Counted from the stretch's first letter, positions 19,840-29,344 are shown. The stretch: 57,707 nt of DNA from Burkholderiaceae bacterium (GCA_004299095.1 SCQQ01000047.1:1-57707), one strand, 5' to 3'. The notes: generated by a model from the letters alone, not told the origin. Numbers and translations: made by a program.

Positions 19840-20484
19840 ATGAAGACACTTGCTTTGGCTTTGCTTGCGGCGCTCGCTTTTGTGCCCGCGGTTCAGGCAC
19901 AAACTCAATCAGAAGGCGGGACGACAGCGACCGCATCGGCCCCAGGCGCCAGCGCAACGCACACGAGCAAGAAGCCGGCTCCTGAAGCAAAAAAGAAAAC
20001 CGTGCACGAGGTCAAGAAAAAGCCGGTGCGTGAAACGAAGCGGAGGCCCGTCCACGAAGCCCGGAAGAAGCCGGTTCACGAAGTGAAAAAAGCCCAAGTT
20101 CAGATCCCGACGGAAAGCCCGACGTTGAAGCTCACCGAGGAACAGCTTGCCTTGGCGCCCAAGGTCTACACCGGTGAAATGCAGTGTGACCAGGGGATGG
20201 ACGTGAGCGTCATCGCCGACGGCAAACATCCGGGCTTTTTCCAGGTAATGGCCGGCAAGCACTACTTTTACATGCACCCGGTCGTGAGCAAGACCGGCGC
20301 GATTCGCCTCGAAGACGATCGCGTGGGCGCTGTGTGGCTGCAGTTGGGCAACAAGTCGATGCTGCTGAACCAGAATCAGGGCGGCGGAGTGGCCGACGGG
20401 TGCGTAGGGGCGGTGCAGCGCGACTACGTGGCGCACATGGCAGAGCATCCAGCGCCTGATTTGCTCGGCTTGGACAAAAAATAG
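19840..20484 (+). CDS. Secreted protein with basic repeats and an MliC-like domain
   Basis: 214 aa, not assigned to a family with certainty. A signal peptide ends at about VQA-QTQ. Residues about 45-90 are a Lys/Arg-rich tract with four imperfect copies of (P/T)V(H/R)E(V/A/T)(K/R)(K/R)(K/R)P. The C-terminal ~115 residues form a compact domain with two Cys (MQCDQGM and VADGCVG) and the stretch [20 protein letters not shown]. That arrangement recalls MliC-type C-type lysozyme inhibitors, an inference from pattern only. It stands alone after mdh, with a gap of 212 bp. Confidence 0.7.
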   Translation: MKTLALALLAALAFVPAVQAQTQSEGGTTATASAPGASATHTSKKPAPEAKKKTVHEVKKKPVRETKRRPVHEARKKPVHEVKKAQVQIPTESPTLKLTEEQLALAPKVYTGEMQCDQGMDVSVIADGKHPGFFQVMAGKHYFYMHPVVSKTGAIRLEDDRVGAVWLQLGNKSMLLNQNQGGGVADGCVGAVQRDYVAHMAEHPAPDLLGLDKK

Positions 20485-20654
20485 ACAGCGTGCAGCGTCT
20501 TGCTTGAACAATCCGGAAGCAGCGAGATCATGAGCGTTTGTGCCACCTGCCAGGATTGATTCCGTCGGCACGCGCGACCTGCGGCGCCACGCCCGTTTGA
20601 CAAGCATGCTTTTGGCTTGACCCGCTCGGGTTGCGCCGACAGGAGCGCGTCGTT

Positions 20655-21371
20655 TCAGTGCGCGTGGTTCGGCGAGTCGAACGATTGCCGTTTTGCACGC
20701 GCACGCGTCAGCGCGGCGCGAATGGCCGCTTCCTTGGCATTGATAGTGACTGAAGCGGGCGCCGGGGTTTGTCGCGGGGCGTTCCTGCCTGCTGCAGCGG
20801 CGCGTTCCAGTTCGTCTTTGGTCCTGCGGTGGCGCGCGCTATCGATTTCACGGCCCAGCTTGGCCTGATAGCGTTCACGCGAAGCGCGCGCGTCCTGCGG
20901 CGACCAGGCATTCCATCCGGTCTCATGGCCCGTCAGATTTTCCATGTGGATGCAATCGACGGGGCAGGCTGCGACGCACAGTTCACATCCCGTGCACTGG
21001 TCTTCGATCACGGTGTGCATCCACTTGTTGCTGCCGATGATGCAATCGACCGGACAGATTTTCGCGCACAGCGTGCAGCCGATGCACCAGTCCTCGTCGA
21101 TCCAGGCAATGCTGCGCGGGCCCTCGTGGCCATAGTCTGGGTCGAGAGGCAAGGGAGTCTGCTGCGTGATTGCAGCCAATTTGCGGATGCCTTCGGCGCC
21201 GCCGGGCGGACAGCGGTTGATGCTGGCCTCACGCGTTGCGATCGCATGTGCGTAACCTGCGCAATCGGGATATCCGCAGCGGCCGCACTGGGTTTGCGGC
21301 AGCGCATCGAGCAGTTGCTGTTCGAGCGAAGCGAAATCAGCCGCTGGGTTGTAGGTCTGTGCTATCGACAC
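20655..21371 (-). CDS. rsxB: RnfB/RsxB-like iron-sulfur protein, soluble
   Basis: Ferredoxin-like electron carrier of 238 aa. The N-terminal RnfB cluster motif is [12 protein letters not shown] plus a Cys in INRCPPGG, followed by two 4Fe-4S ferredoxin motifs, [15 protein letters not shown] and [15 protein letters not shown]. Unlike the canonical Rnf/Rsx subunit it has no N-terminal membrane helix, and no other rnf gene is present. The C-terminal ~80 residues are Arg/Ala-rich and unconserved. It starts with GTG. The electron partner is unknown; the symbol reflects family only. Confidence 0.82.
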   Translation of the reverse strand: MSIAQTYNPAADFASLEQQLLDALPQTQCGRCGYPDCAGYAHAIATREASINRCPPGGAEGIRKLAAITQQTPLPLDPDYGHEGPRSIAWIDEDWCIGCTLCAKICPVDCIIGSNKWMHTVIEDQCTGCELCVAACPVDCIHMENLTGHETGWNAWSPQDARASRERYQAKLGREIDSARHRRTKDELERAAAAGRNAPRQTPAPASVTINAKEAAIRAALTRARAKRQSFDSPNHAH

Positions 21372-21421
21372 GGGCTTTGCGTGAACAATGACGCACCCGT
21401 GCCGTGCCGCCGGATGCAGGC

Positions 21422-22771
21422 TCAGGCGCGCTTGACGCTGCGCGCGCCGACCTGGCTTACGGCACGTGCGCTGTGCGCTGCGTGAGCTTTCGGCATGTTG
21501 GCATTCTCGAGCGCGTGCTCGGCAATGAATGCCTTGACGCGTGGATACACCATCTCGCGCCAGCGATGGCCGGCAAAAATGCCATAGTGGCCGGCGCCGG
21601 GCACTTCGAAGTGGTTGTGCGTGCGCTCGGTGAGGCCGGTACAGAGGTCGTGCGCGACTTCGGTCTGGCCCGATCCGGAAATGTCGTCCAGTTCCCCTTC
21701 GATCGTGAACAACGCGGTATCCGTGATGTCCTGCGGTCGCACGCGCTCCAGGGAGCCGTCGGCCGCCTTCACATCCCAGGTTCCCTTGATCAGGCTGAAA
21801 TCCTGAAACACAGTTTTGATTGTTTCCAGGTAATACGCGGCGTCCATGTCGAGCACGGCGTTGTATTCGTCGTAGAAGGCGCGATGGGCGTCGGCGTTGG
21901 CCTCGTCGCCCTTGACCAGGTCGCGGAAGTAGTCCCAGTGGCTGGTCGCGTGCCGACCCGGGTTCATGGCGACAAAGCCCGCGTGCTGTAGGAAGCCGGG
22001 ATAAACGCGCCGACCGGCGCCGGGGAATTTGGCGGGCACCTGGTAGATCAGGTTGTTTTCAAACCACTGAAAGCTGTGCGTGGTGGCCAGGTTGTCGACG
22101 GTGGTGGGCGAGCGGCGCGCGTCGATCGGCCCCCCCATCATGGTCATGGTGAGCGGCGTCGTTTCGCCGCGTGACGCCATGAGCGAAATCGCCGCCAGTA
22201 CGGGCACCGTCGGCTGGCACACGCTGATCACGTGACAGTTGCCATATTTGCCCTGGATGTGGCGGATGAACTGTTCGATGTAGTGGATGTAATCGTCAAG
22301 GTGGAACACGCCTTCGGACAGCGGCACTATGCGCGCGTTTTCCCAGTCGGTCACGTAAACGCGGTGATCCTGTAACAGGGTGCGCACCGTGTCGCGCAGC
22401 AACGTAGCGTGGTGCCCTGACAGCGGCGCCACCAGCAGGACCGCCGGCTGGTGTTTCAATGTCTCCAGCGTCTTCAGGTCGTCGGTGAGGCGCTTGAAAC
22501 GTTTCAATTGGCAGAACGGACGCTTGAGCTCCACGCGCTCGTCGATCGCCACCTCGACGCCGTCCACGGGCACCTTGTGGATGTCGAATTCGGGTTTTTC
22601 GTAGTCCTTGCCCAGCCGGTGGAAGAGTGCAAACGATGCCGCGACGCGCGCGGCGCCGGGCATCTTTCCAAGCAACGTGTCGGAGTTGCCGTACATCTTG
22701 GCAGCGGCGTCCGCCATGTCCGCGAAAGGTTCGACAAAGGAGCGTTCTGCTTCGTAGACTTGGTAGAGCAT
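21422..22771 (-). CDS. phaZ: Intracellular polyhydroxybutyrate depolymerase
   Basis: Breaks down stored PHB granules. The 449-residue protein matches the PhaZ1 type, whose nucleophile is Cys in place of Ser: the lipase-box-like SVCQPTVPV is at about residues 180-190. Further alpha/beta-hydrolase residues are in [13 protein letters not shown] (acid) and [12 protein letters not shown] (His). The conserved start [16 protein letters not shown] supports the ATG at 22771. A perfect palindrome lies 16 bp upstream. It is divergent from the parA-maoC pair. Confidence 0.93.
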   Translation of the reverse strand: MLYQVYEAERSFVEPFADMADAAAKMYGNSDTLLGKMPGAARVAASFALFHRLGKDYEKPEFDIHKVPVDGVEVAIDERVELKRPFCQLKRFKRLTDDLKTLETLKHQPAVLLVAPLSGHHATLLRDTVRTLLQDHRVYVTDWENARIVPLSEGVFHLDDYIHYIEQFIRHIQGKYGNCHVISVCQPTVPVLAAISLMASRGETTPLTMTMMGGPIDARRSPTTVDNLATTHSFQWFENNLIYQVPAKFPGAGRRVYPGFLQHAGFVAMNPGRHATSHWDYFRDLVKGDEANADAHRAFYDEYNAVLDMDAAYYLETIKTVFQDFSLIKGTWDVKAADGSLERVRPQDITDTALFTIEGELDDISGSGQTEVAHDLCTGLTERTHNHFEVPGAGHYGIFAGHRWREMVYPRVKAFIAEHALENANMPKAHAAHSARAVSQVGARSVKRA

Positions 22772-22787
22772 TGTTTCGTTATGTGCT

Positions 22788-22805
22788 TATTGACTTCGGT
22801 CAATA
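22788..22805. promoter_or_regulatory. Perfect palindrome upstream of phaZ
   Basis: TATTGAC-TTCG-GTCAATA has 7-bp arms around a TTCG loop, centred 25 bp before the phaZ start. On the minus strand one arm reads TTGACC, close to a -35 box. It could be an operator or a stable UUCG-type RNA hairpin in the phaZ leader. The rest of the 296-bp gap up to parA holds no supported gene. Confidence 0.45.
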
Positions 22806-23067
22806 TAGCGCAGGTTGCTCAGAACCGACTGAACTTCCGACTCTAATCGCGCTCGCACCTAGGATTTGTTGTTTTTTGCTCAAGATATTTTGTAGGGCGC
22901 GCACCGCGCACCGCGTCAGCAATCGCACGGAGTTTCCTGGGATCTGGCGTGGTCGACACACGACCGTTTCTCTTTGGACGCCGCCGTTGCCATCTGGCTG
23001 AACAGCCTGTCGGCGCACGACCTGCAGTTAACATGCCGCACCGTTTACGATCAATCAGGAGGAAACC

Positions 23068-23691
23068 GTGCCGATCGTTGCAGTTGCAAACCCGAAAGGT
23101 GGCGTGGGGAAGTCCACGCTGGCTACCAACATCGCCGGTTACTGGGCCAGTCAGGGGCACGAGGTGTTGCTGGGCGATGTGGACGAGCAGCAGTCGTCAC
23201 GTCTCTGGCTGGGGCTGCGTCCGAAAGATGCGCGGCCCATTCAAGCGTGGGAAGTGCAGCGCGATTTCATCGTGCGTCCGAGCCGCGGGGCTGAGCACGT
23301 CGTTCTGGACACGCCGGCGGGCTTGGGCGGCTTGCGCATGCGCGAGGTGGCCCGATTGGCCGATGGGATCGTCATTCCGTTGCAGCCCGGTGTCCTGGAC
23401 ATGCACGCCACCCAGACCTTCCTGAAGCAATTGACCGAGTGGGTCGGCCGGCGACCGGTGCAATTGGGGCTCGTCGGCATGCGCGTGGATGAGCGCACGC
23501 TGGCGGCAGGCCAGTTGCAAAGCTTCACCGACGCTGCCGACGTGCCCGTGATCGGCGTGTTGCGCTCGACCCAAAACTACGTGCAACTGGCGGCGCGTGG
23601 CTTGACCGTGTTCGATGTGGCGTCGAGCCGCGTTCGCCGCGACCTGGAACAATGGGAAGTGCTCTCCGGCTGGCTCGATGCCTTGTCTTGA
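23068..23691 (+). CDS. ParA/MinD-family ATPase, orphan
   Basis: 207-aa deviant-Walker ATPase: KGGVGKST at residues 10-17, switch region VDEQQSSRLW, and Walker B-like HVVLDTPAGLGG. ParA proteins use ATP-driven DNA or surface binding to place cargo such as chromosomes or granules. There is no ParB gene or visible parS site, so it is not a standard partition pair. It starts with GTG behind a strong AGGAGGAAA site. It precedes a MaoC hydratase by 21 bp and is divergent from the PHB depolymerase, which suggests, but does not prove, a link to storage granules. Confidence 0.88.
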   Translation: MPIVAVANPKGGVGKSTLATNIAGYWASQGHEVLLGDVDEQQSSRLWLGLRPKDARPIQAWEVQRDFIVRPSRGAEHVVLDTPAGLGGLRMREVARLADGIVIPLQPGVLDMHATQTFLKQLTEWVGRRPVQLGLVGMRVDERTLAAGQLQSFTDAADVPVIGVLRSTQNYVQLAARGLTVFDVASSRVRRDLEQWEVLSGWLDALS

Positions 23692-23712
23692 ATCCGCTCT
23701 GAATTTTTTCTG

Positions 23713-24165
23713 ATGAAAACCTTCGACACCTTGGCGCAATTGGTTGCTTGCGTGGGTCAGGAAATCGTCGTGAGCGATTGGATCACGATCACGCAGCAGC
23801 AAATCGACCAGTTCGCCGCAGCGACCGGCGACCCGCAGTGGATTCACGTGGACGTCGAACGCGCCAAAAAAGGCCCGTTCGGGACCACCATTGCCCATGG
23901 GTTTCTCACCCTTTCATTGATCGCCGGATTCTCCTTGCGCTCGCTCAAGGTGAGTAACGTCCACATGGGCATCAACTACGGGCTCAATCGCGTGCGGTTC
24001 ATGTCACCGGTTCCGGTAGGCAGCCGCTTGCGCAGCCGCATGGCGCTGCAGGCGGCGACCCCCATCGAGGGCGGCCAGCAACTCACCTGGAAGATCACCC
24101 TCGAATGCGAGGGCCGGAACAAGCCGGCCTGCGTGGCTGAGCAACTGGTGCGCTACTCCGTCTGA
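23713..24165 (+). CDS. MaoC-family (R)-specific enoyl-CoA hydratase
   Basis: 150-aa hot-dog-fold protein. The hydratase-2 active site is seen as ATGDPQWIHVDVERA, with catalytic Asp and His, followed by GTTIAHGFLTLSLI. Such enzymes hydrate enoyl-CoA to (R)-3-hydroxyacyl-CoA; PhaJ members feed PHA synthesis from fatty acids. A PhaJ-like role here is inferred from family and from the nearby phaZ. It lies 21 bp after parA on the same strand and converges on trmL with 9 bp between stops. Confidence 0.85.
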   Translation: MKTFDTLAQLVACVGQEIVVSDWITITQQQIDQFAAATGDPQWIHVDVERAKKGPFGTTIAHGFLTLSLIAGFSLRSLKVSNVHMGINYGLNRVRFMSPVPVGSRLRSRMALQAATPIEGGQQLTWKITLECEGRNKPACVAEQLVRYSV

Positions 24166-24174
24166 GGCGCGGAT

Positions 24175-24645
24175 TCACTGCCCGCCGCCGAACCCGTTTT
24201 GCCGCCACGCTTCAAACACGCTGACGGCGACCGAGTTGGAGAGGTTCAGGCTGCGCTGATTCGGCCGCATCGGCAGGCGCAGTTGCTGCAATGGCGCCAC
24301 GCGACCGCGCAGCGTGGTGCTCAAGTCGCCGGTTTCCGAGCCGAATACCAGCCAATCTCCCGGTTGGAACGCAACGCTATACAGCGTACGGGTGCCACGC
24401 GTCGTCATCGCGAACAGGTGCTGCGGATCCGGCCGGCACGTGGCAACGAACGCTTCCCAGTTGGCGTGGCGACGGACATCGACGTACTCGTGATAGTCGA
24501 GGCCTGCGCGGCGCAGGTGTTTGTCATCCATCGAGAACCCGAGCGGTTCGATCAAATGCAGATCGCAGCCCGTGTTGGCGGCCAGCCGGATGACGTTGCC
24601 CGTGTTGGGCGGAATTTCGGGTTCGACCAGGACGATGTGGAACAT
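24175..24645 (-). CDS. trmL: tRNA (cytidine/uridine-34 2'-O)-methyltransferase TrmL
   Basis: SpoU-class knotted methyltransferase that modifies the wobble base of leucine tRNAs. The 156-residue protein has all three knot motifs: NTGNVIRLAANTGCDLHLI, LVFGSETGDLS and LNLSNSVAVSVFEAWRQ. The ATG at 24645 (MFHIVLVEPEIPPN) matches homologues; the frame continues upstream without a plausible start. It is downstream of comF on the same strand, 92 bp away. Confidence 0.95.
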   Translation of the reverse strand: MFHIVLVEPEIPPNTGNVIRLAANTGCDLHLIEPLGFSMDDKHLRRAGLDYHEYVDVRRHANWEAFVATCRPDPQHLFAMTTRGTRTLYSVAFQPGDWLVFGSETGDLSTTLRGRVAPLQQLRLPMRPNQRSLNLSNSVAVSVFEAWRQNGFGGGQ

Positions 24646-24737
24646 GGACGGTGATTGTCGCCGCGGCTTCGATCGCTGCGACAGGTGATCAGCGTCTGGC
24701 GCTTCCTGGTTCGAGCTGCGCCGTATGCAGGGCGATT

Positions 24738-25496
24738 TCAGTCGCGCGCCAGCACCAGCGCGGCCACGGCCGCTGCGCCTGCCCGACGCAGCACGCGTGC
24801 GGCTTCGTGCAACGTGGCCCCGGTGGTCATGACGTCGTCCACGAGAACGACCCGCTTCCCGTTCAAATCCGACGCACGCTTCGCGTTGATGGCGAATGCG
24901 CCGCGGACATTGTGTAGACGTTCCGCGCGCTTCAGGCTGCGCTGGGGCGGGTGATCCACCGGACGCTCGAGCACATCCATGCGGCAATGGTTGGGCGCCA
25001 CCGCGCGCGCAATCAACAGTGCTGGGTTGTAGCCGCGTTCCTCCAGGCGCTTGGCCGAGGAGGGGATCGGCAGCACGCAATCAGCCCGACCGAGAAGATC
25101 ACGTGCCCCCGGCGCCGCCAGGAGCAGTTGACTCAGCGTCGCGGCCAAGCCCAGATCATGCTGGAATTTGAAGCGCCGGATGTACAGCCACCAAGGCCAC
25201 TCGTACGACAGCGCGGCGATGCAGCGGTCCAACGGCGGCGGATCGGTCAGGCAGGCGCCGCAGCGGATGATGCCCGCAGAGATGGGCTCGGCGCACGAAT
25301 CGCAACGTGGAACATCGGCTCGAAAGCGCGCCGCACACTCATCGCACAGCGGGCGTGCCGGCCACGCGTGGCAAACGAGGCACTGGCTCGGCAGGATCTG
25401 CGTCAACGAAATGGGCGGCACGGATTCGGCAACTTTGCGAAAGACGGGTGGCGCGTAGGCGTACTGCAACCAAAATATACTGCCGGCGCTCCCCAT
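24738..25496 (-). CDS. comF: ComF-family phosphoribosyltransferase-like protein
   Basis: Family linked to natural transformation (E. coli GntX, Haemophilus ComF). The N-terminal half has a zinc-ribbon-like set of Cys pairs (CLVC, CDEC, CDSC, CGAC), and the C-terminal half has the PRPP-binding loop VVLVDDVMTTGATL. The start is uncertain: the ATG at 25496 overlaps the divergent methyltransferase by 2 nt, while an ATG at 25604 would overlap it far more. A TTG at 25469 is also possible. About 252 aa. Confidence 0.88.
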   Translation of the reverse strand: MGSAGSIFWLQYAYAPPVFRKVAESVPPISLTQILPSQCLVCHAWPARPLCDECAARFRADVPRCDSCAEPISAGIIRCGACLTDPPPLDRCIAALSYEWPWWLYIRRFKFQHDLGLAATLSQLLLAAPGARDLLGRADCVLPIPSSAKRLEERGYNPALLIARAVAPNHCRMDVLERPVDHPPQRSLKRAERLHNVRGAFAINAKRASDLNGKRVVLVDDVMTTGATLHEAARVLRRAGAAAVAALVLARD

Positions 25497-26364
25497 GCCG
25501 TCGAACCACCGCCCACCCACCATTGATCCCGTCGCCGCCACGCGATGGGCCGAAAAGTCCACAACGCAGTCGCCCTGGCTGCATGAAGAGGTTGCGCGCC
25601 GCATGTCAGAGCGCCTGCCGTGGATCCGTTTGCCGGTGGAGCATTGGGTTCATTGGGAACCGTTGCGGGGTGGTGCGAACGCGCGCGAACTGGTGGCTGC
25701 CCACTATCCGAAGGCGACCTGCTTCGAAGTCGTCGCGCATCCCGACGCGCGCATGCCGGCGCCGCGGAGCCTGTGGCAGCGCCTGCATCTCGCCCACGCA
25801 GCCCGTCGGCCTGAAGTCGGTCCGACGCCACCGGAAGGCGGCGCCCAATTGGTCTGGGCCAACATGCTGCTGCACCAGACGCCAGACCCGGTCGCGCTGA
25901 TTGCGGCTTGGCAACGCGCGCTGTCGGTCAACGGCTTTCTGATGTTTTCCTGTCTCGGACCCGATACCTTGAAGGAATTGCGTACCCTGTACGCAACACA
26001 TCACTGGCCTTCGCCGGTACAGGATTTCACGGATATGCACGACTGGGGCGACCTGGTCATCACGACGGGTTTTGCCGATCCCGTGGTGTCGATGGAGCAC
26101 ATCCGCCTGACGTTCGATTCCGCGCCGCGCTTGCTGGAGGAGTTGCGTGGGCTGGGTTGCAACACCCATCCCGCGCGCTTTGCGGGGCTGCGCACGCCGG
26201 CCTGGCGCAAGGCGCTCGAAGCGGCGATCGAGCGGGAGTTGCGGCCCAGTCCCGGCGCGCCGCTTGCACTGACCTTCGAGGTCATTTACGGCCATGCCGT
26301 GAAGCCCAAGCCGCGGCCCACGCGGGTGGGTCCATCACCCCGCATCGAATTCAATTCCGATTGA
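25495..26364 (+). CDS. BioC-like methyltransferase with a degenerate SAM motif
   Basis: 289 aa in the position opposite comF where betaproteobacteria often have a BioC-type (malonyl-ACP) methyltransferase. Family features remain: VAATRWAEKSTTQSPWLHEEVARRMSERL-type N-terminus, DFTDMHDWGDLVITTGFADPVV, and the LGCNTHPARFAGLRTP stretch. However, the glycine-rich motif I (normally DxGxGxG) is replaced by HWVHWEPLRGGANA. It may be catalytically altered or use another binding mode. A biotin role is inferred from similarity only; no bio genes are nearby. Confidence 0.78.
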   Translation: MPSNHRPPTIDPVAATRWAEKSTTQSPWLHEEVARRMSERLPWIRLPVEHWVHWEPLRGGANARELVAAHYPKATCFEVVAHPDARMPAPRSLWQRLHLAHAARRPEVGPTPPEGGAQLVWANMLLHQTPDPVALIAAWQRALSVNGFLMFSCLGPDTLKELRTLYATHHWPSPVQDFTDMHDWGDLVITTGFADPVVSMEHIRLTFDSAPRLLEELRGLGCNTHPARFAGLRTPAWRKALEAAIERELRPSPGAPLALTFEVIYGHAVKPKPRPTRVGPSPRIEFNSD

Positions 26365-26493
26365 TCCGCTCGGCGTTTGCGCGTCGACTGCCACAGGGGG
26401 TCGAGTAAACTACCGCCGATCCGCGTGCAAAGGGTGGAGTGGCGAACGCAGGTGTAGGACACTTGCGTTCCGCATGGAAAACCGGGGGTGAAA

Positions 26494-26529
26494 AGTTGGA
26501 GACATTTCGCTGCTCGTTCCTATCCAACT
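26494..26529 (+). promoter_or_regulatory. Inverted repeat in the coxB leader
   Basis: AGTTGGA (26494-26500) and TCCAACT (26523-26529) form 7-bp arms around 22 nt, about 110 bp before coxB. The whole 274-bp gap from 26365 has no convincing gene. A 67-codon frame ending in an ATGA overlap with coxB has atypical codon use and is not called. Confidence 0.3.
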
Positions 26530-26638
26530 CTGGGCGCGAGGTGGAACCGGCTTCAGAGGCGGGCGCTGCAGGCGTCGTCTGTTCGAGATCCCTCGAATCG
26601 AAGGGCCGGCGGATGGAAACTTTGGAATACGTGACGCG

Positions 26639-27658
26639 ATGAAGAACATGGCAAAGACCTTGACCGACCGCGGAAGTCGGTTGGTTCTCGGGTTGGCGGT
26701 TTGGGGATTGACCGCAGCTGCGTACGCAGCGGAAGTCCATGACCTTTCGGGCGGGCCTGCCGTCAACCAGATCGATTTGCCACCGCCGGTGACGCCGATC
26801 GCGCAAATGCAGCACCAACTGAACGACATGGTGATGATCATCTGCACGATCATCTTCATCGGAGTGTTCGGTGTCATGTTCTATTCGGTCTGGGCGCATC
26901 GCAAGTCGCGTGGCGCCGTTGCCGCCAAATGGCACGAGTCGACGCCGATCGAAATCACTTGGACGCTGGTGCCGTTCATCATTGAAATCCTGATGGCGTT
27001 GCCGACGACGCAAGCGGTCGTGGCACAGAAGGACACCACCAGCCCGGACTTGACCATCAAGGTCACCGGCTATCAATGGAAGTGGGGCTACGACTACCTC
27101 ACGGGTGAAGGCGAAGGCATTTCGTTTGTTTCCACGATCGATCAGGCGCAGCGCGCTTTGTCGACCGCAGGGACACCCAAGGGCGACGACTATCTGCTCA
27201 AAGTCGATCACCCGCTGGTCGTTCCGGTGAACAAGAAAGTGCGCATCATCACCACGGCGAGCGACGTGATCCACGCGTGGTTCGTCCCGTCGTTCGGGGT
27301 CAACCAGCAAGCCATTCCGGGGTTTGTTCGGGATACCTGGTTCCGGGTTGAAAAGGTGGGTGACTACTACGGCCAATGCGCTCAGTTGTGCGGCAAGGAA
27401 CATGCGTACATGCCGATTCAGGTGAAGGTATTGCCTGAGGACGAATACAAGGCCTGGGTGGCCTCAGAGAAGAAACGCGAGGCGGCGGCGAGGGGCTCGG
27501 GCGGTGGGGTTGCATCAGCACAGCCGGCATCCGATAGCGGGATTGCGAGTGGCAGTGACGCGAGCGCTGGCCATGCGCAGCCAGTCGCAGCCGAGCAGCC
27601 GGCGGAGCAATCCCATTCAAATCGTGCCAGCGCCGGTCGTGCCGGGGTTGAGGGCTAG
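26639..27658 (+). CDS. coxB: Cytochrome c oxidase subunit II
   Basis: Carries the CuA centre that receives electrons from cytochrome c. The 339-residue protein has a signal-like N-terminus, two membrane helices (about residues 62-82 and 105-125), WKWGYDY, and the CuA ligands in CAQLCGKEHAYM together with an upstream His in VIHAWFVPSFG. After about residue 275 a ~60-residue Ser/Ala/Gly-rich tail follows. There is no CxxCH, so no fused cytochrome c domain. It opens the oxidase operon, 51 bp before ctaD. Confidence 0.96.
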   Translation: MKNMAKTLTDRGSRLVLGLAVWGLTAAAYAAEVHDLSGGPAVNQIDLPPPVTPIAQMQHQLNDMVMIICTIIFIGVFGVMFYSVWAHRKSRGAVAAKWHESTPIEITWTLVPFIIEILMALPTTQAVVAQKDTTSPDLTIKVTGYQWKWGYDYLTGEGEGISFVSTIDQAQRALSTAGTPKGDDYLLKVDHPLVVPVNKKVRIITTASDVIHAWFVPSFGVNQQAIPGFVRDTWFRVEKVGDYYGQCAQLCGKEHAYMPIQVKVLPEDEYKAWVASEKKREAAARGSGGGVASAQPASDSGIASGSDASAGHAQPVAAEQPAEQSHSNRASAGRAGVEG

Positions 27659-27709
27659 CCGCCCGTCTGGGCAGGCTTTGTCGCAAAAACAATTTTTGGA
27701 GAAACAGCC

Positions 27710-29344
27710 ATGAGCGCCGTACTTCCTTATCCCCAGGCCGCGCGTCCGGAGCATGAACACGCGCATGAGGAGCACCATATCCCGACAGGCTGGCGTCGCT
27801 GGATTTTCGCGACCAACCACAAAGACATCGGCACGCTGTATTTGCTGTTTGCCTTCACCATGCTCATCGTGGGCGGTATCCTGGCGCTGCTGATCCGCGC
27901 GGAACTGTTCGAGCCCGGGTTGCAAATCGTCAATCCCGAGCTGTTCAACCAGTTCACCACCATGCACGGATTGATCATGGTGTTCGGCGCGATCATGCCG
28001 GCGTTCGTGGGTTTTGCGAACTGGATGATCCCGCTGGAGATCGGCGCCTCCGACATGGCGTTTGCGCGCATGAACAACTTCAGCTTCTGGCTGCTGGTTC
28101 CAGCGGGCATCACGCTCACGGCCACGTTCTTCATGCCCGGTGGCGCCCCGTCGGGCGGCTGGACGCTGTACGCGCCGTTGTCGCTGCAAATGCCGATGTC
28201 AATGGACGCGGCCATCCTGTCGCTGCACATCATGGGCGCCTCGTCCATCATGGGCGCTATCAACATCATCGTCACCATCCTGAACATGCGCGCGCCCGGC
28301 ATGAAACTCATGCAGATGCCGATGTTCTGCTGGGGCTGGCTGATCACCGCCTACCTGCTGATCGCGGTGATTCCGGTGTTTGCCGGCGTGCTCACCATGA
28401 CGCTTACGGATCGGCATTTCGGCACCACGTTCTTCGTGCCCGCCGCCGGCGGCGACCCGATCATGATGCAGCATATCTTCTGGTTCTTCGGGCACCCCGA
28501 GGTGTACATCATGATCCTGCCCGCGTTCGGCATGATCAGCATGATCATCCCGGCATTCGCGCGCAAGAAGCTGTTCGGCTATACGTCGATGGTGTACGCC
28601 ATGGCCTGCATCGCCACGCTGTCGCTGATGGTGTGGGCACACCACATGTTCACGGTGGGCATGCCGGTGACCGGCCAGTTGTTCTTCATGTACGCCACCA
28701 TGCTGATTGCCATTCCGACGGCGGTGAAGGTGTTCAACTGGACCGCCACCATGTGGCGCGGCTCGATGACGCTTGAAACGCCGATGCTGTTTGCCATTGG
28801 CTTTATCTTCGTGTTCGTGATCGGCGGTTTCACGGGGCTCGTGACTGCGGTCGTGCCGATCGACACCGTGATCCACGACACCTACTACATCATTGCCCAC
28901 TTCCACTACATCCTGGTGGCCGCGGCGCTGTTCGCCATGTTCGGTTCGTTCTACTTCTGGTCGCCCAAGTGGACGGGCGTGATGTACAACGAAACGCGCG
29001 GCAAGATCCACTTCTGGTGGTCGATGATTTCGTTCAACGTGGCATTCTTCCCGATGCACTTCCTCGGCCTGGCCGGGATGCCGCGGCGTTATGCGGACTA
29101 TCCGATGCAGTTCACGGACTTCAATATGATCGCGTCCATCGGCGCGTTCTTCTTCGGGTTCGCACAGGTGTATTTCTTCCTGTTCATCGTCGTCCCCGTG
29201 ATGCGTGGCAAAGGTGCCAAGGCGCCGCAGCGTCCATGGGAAGGTGCTGAAGGTCTGGAGTGGGAAATTCCATCACCGGCGCCGTTCCATTCGTTCGTCA
29301 CGCCGCCCAAGCTAGATGCAGAAGCCTTGCGCATCGTCGGTTGA
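27710..29344 (+). CDS. ctaD: Cytochrome c oxidase subunit I (aa3 type)
   Basis: Catalytic subunit that reduces O2 at the heme a3-CuB site and pumps protons. The 544-residue protein has 12 membrane segments. CuB and cross-link residues are in [16 protein letters not shown], further His ligands in [11 protein letters not shown], and heme ligands in [13 protein letters not shown]. The D-channel-type motif appears early ([16 protein letters not shown]). The ATG at 27710 follows GGAGA. It is preceded by coxB and followed by a small membrane protein gene. Confidence 0.97.
   Translation: MSAVLPYPQAARPEHEHAHEEHHIPTGWRRWIFATNHKDIGTLYLLFAFTMLIVGGILALLIRAELFEPGLQIVNPELFNQFTTMHGLIMVFGAIMPAFVGFANWMIPLEIGASDMAFARMNNFSFWLLVPAGITLTATFFMPGGAPSGGWTLYAPLSLQMPMSMDAAILSLHIMGASSIMGAINIIVTILNMRAPGMKLMQMPMFCWGWLITAYLLIAVIPVFAGVLTMTLTDRHFGTTFFVPAAGGDPIMMQHIFWFFGHPEVYIMILPAFGMISMIIPAFARKKLFGYTSMVYAMACIATLSLMVWAHHMFTVGMPVTGQLFFMYATMLIAIPTAVKVFNWTATMWRGSMTLETPMLFAIGFIFVFVIGGFTGLVTAVVPIDTVIHDTYYIIAHFHYILVAAALFAMFGSFYFWSPKWTGVMYNETRGKIHFWWSMISFNVAFFPMHFLGLAGMPRRYADYPMQFTDFNMIASIGAFFFGFAQVYFFLFIVVPVMRGKGAKAPQRPWEGAEGLEWEIPSPAPFHSFVTPPKLDAEALRIVG

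Noticed and set aside
23068-23691. Plasmid or chromosome partition locus at the ParA gene.
   Set aside because: No ParB gene, parS-like site or replication initiator lies nearby.
26439-26642. A 67-codon frame upstream of coxB that ends in an ATGA overlap with it.
   Set aside because: It starts with GTG, has no well-spaced ribosome-binding site and no recognisable domain, and its codons are unlike the neighbours. The overlap alone is not enough.
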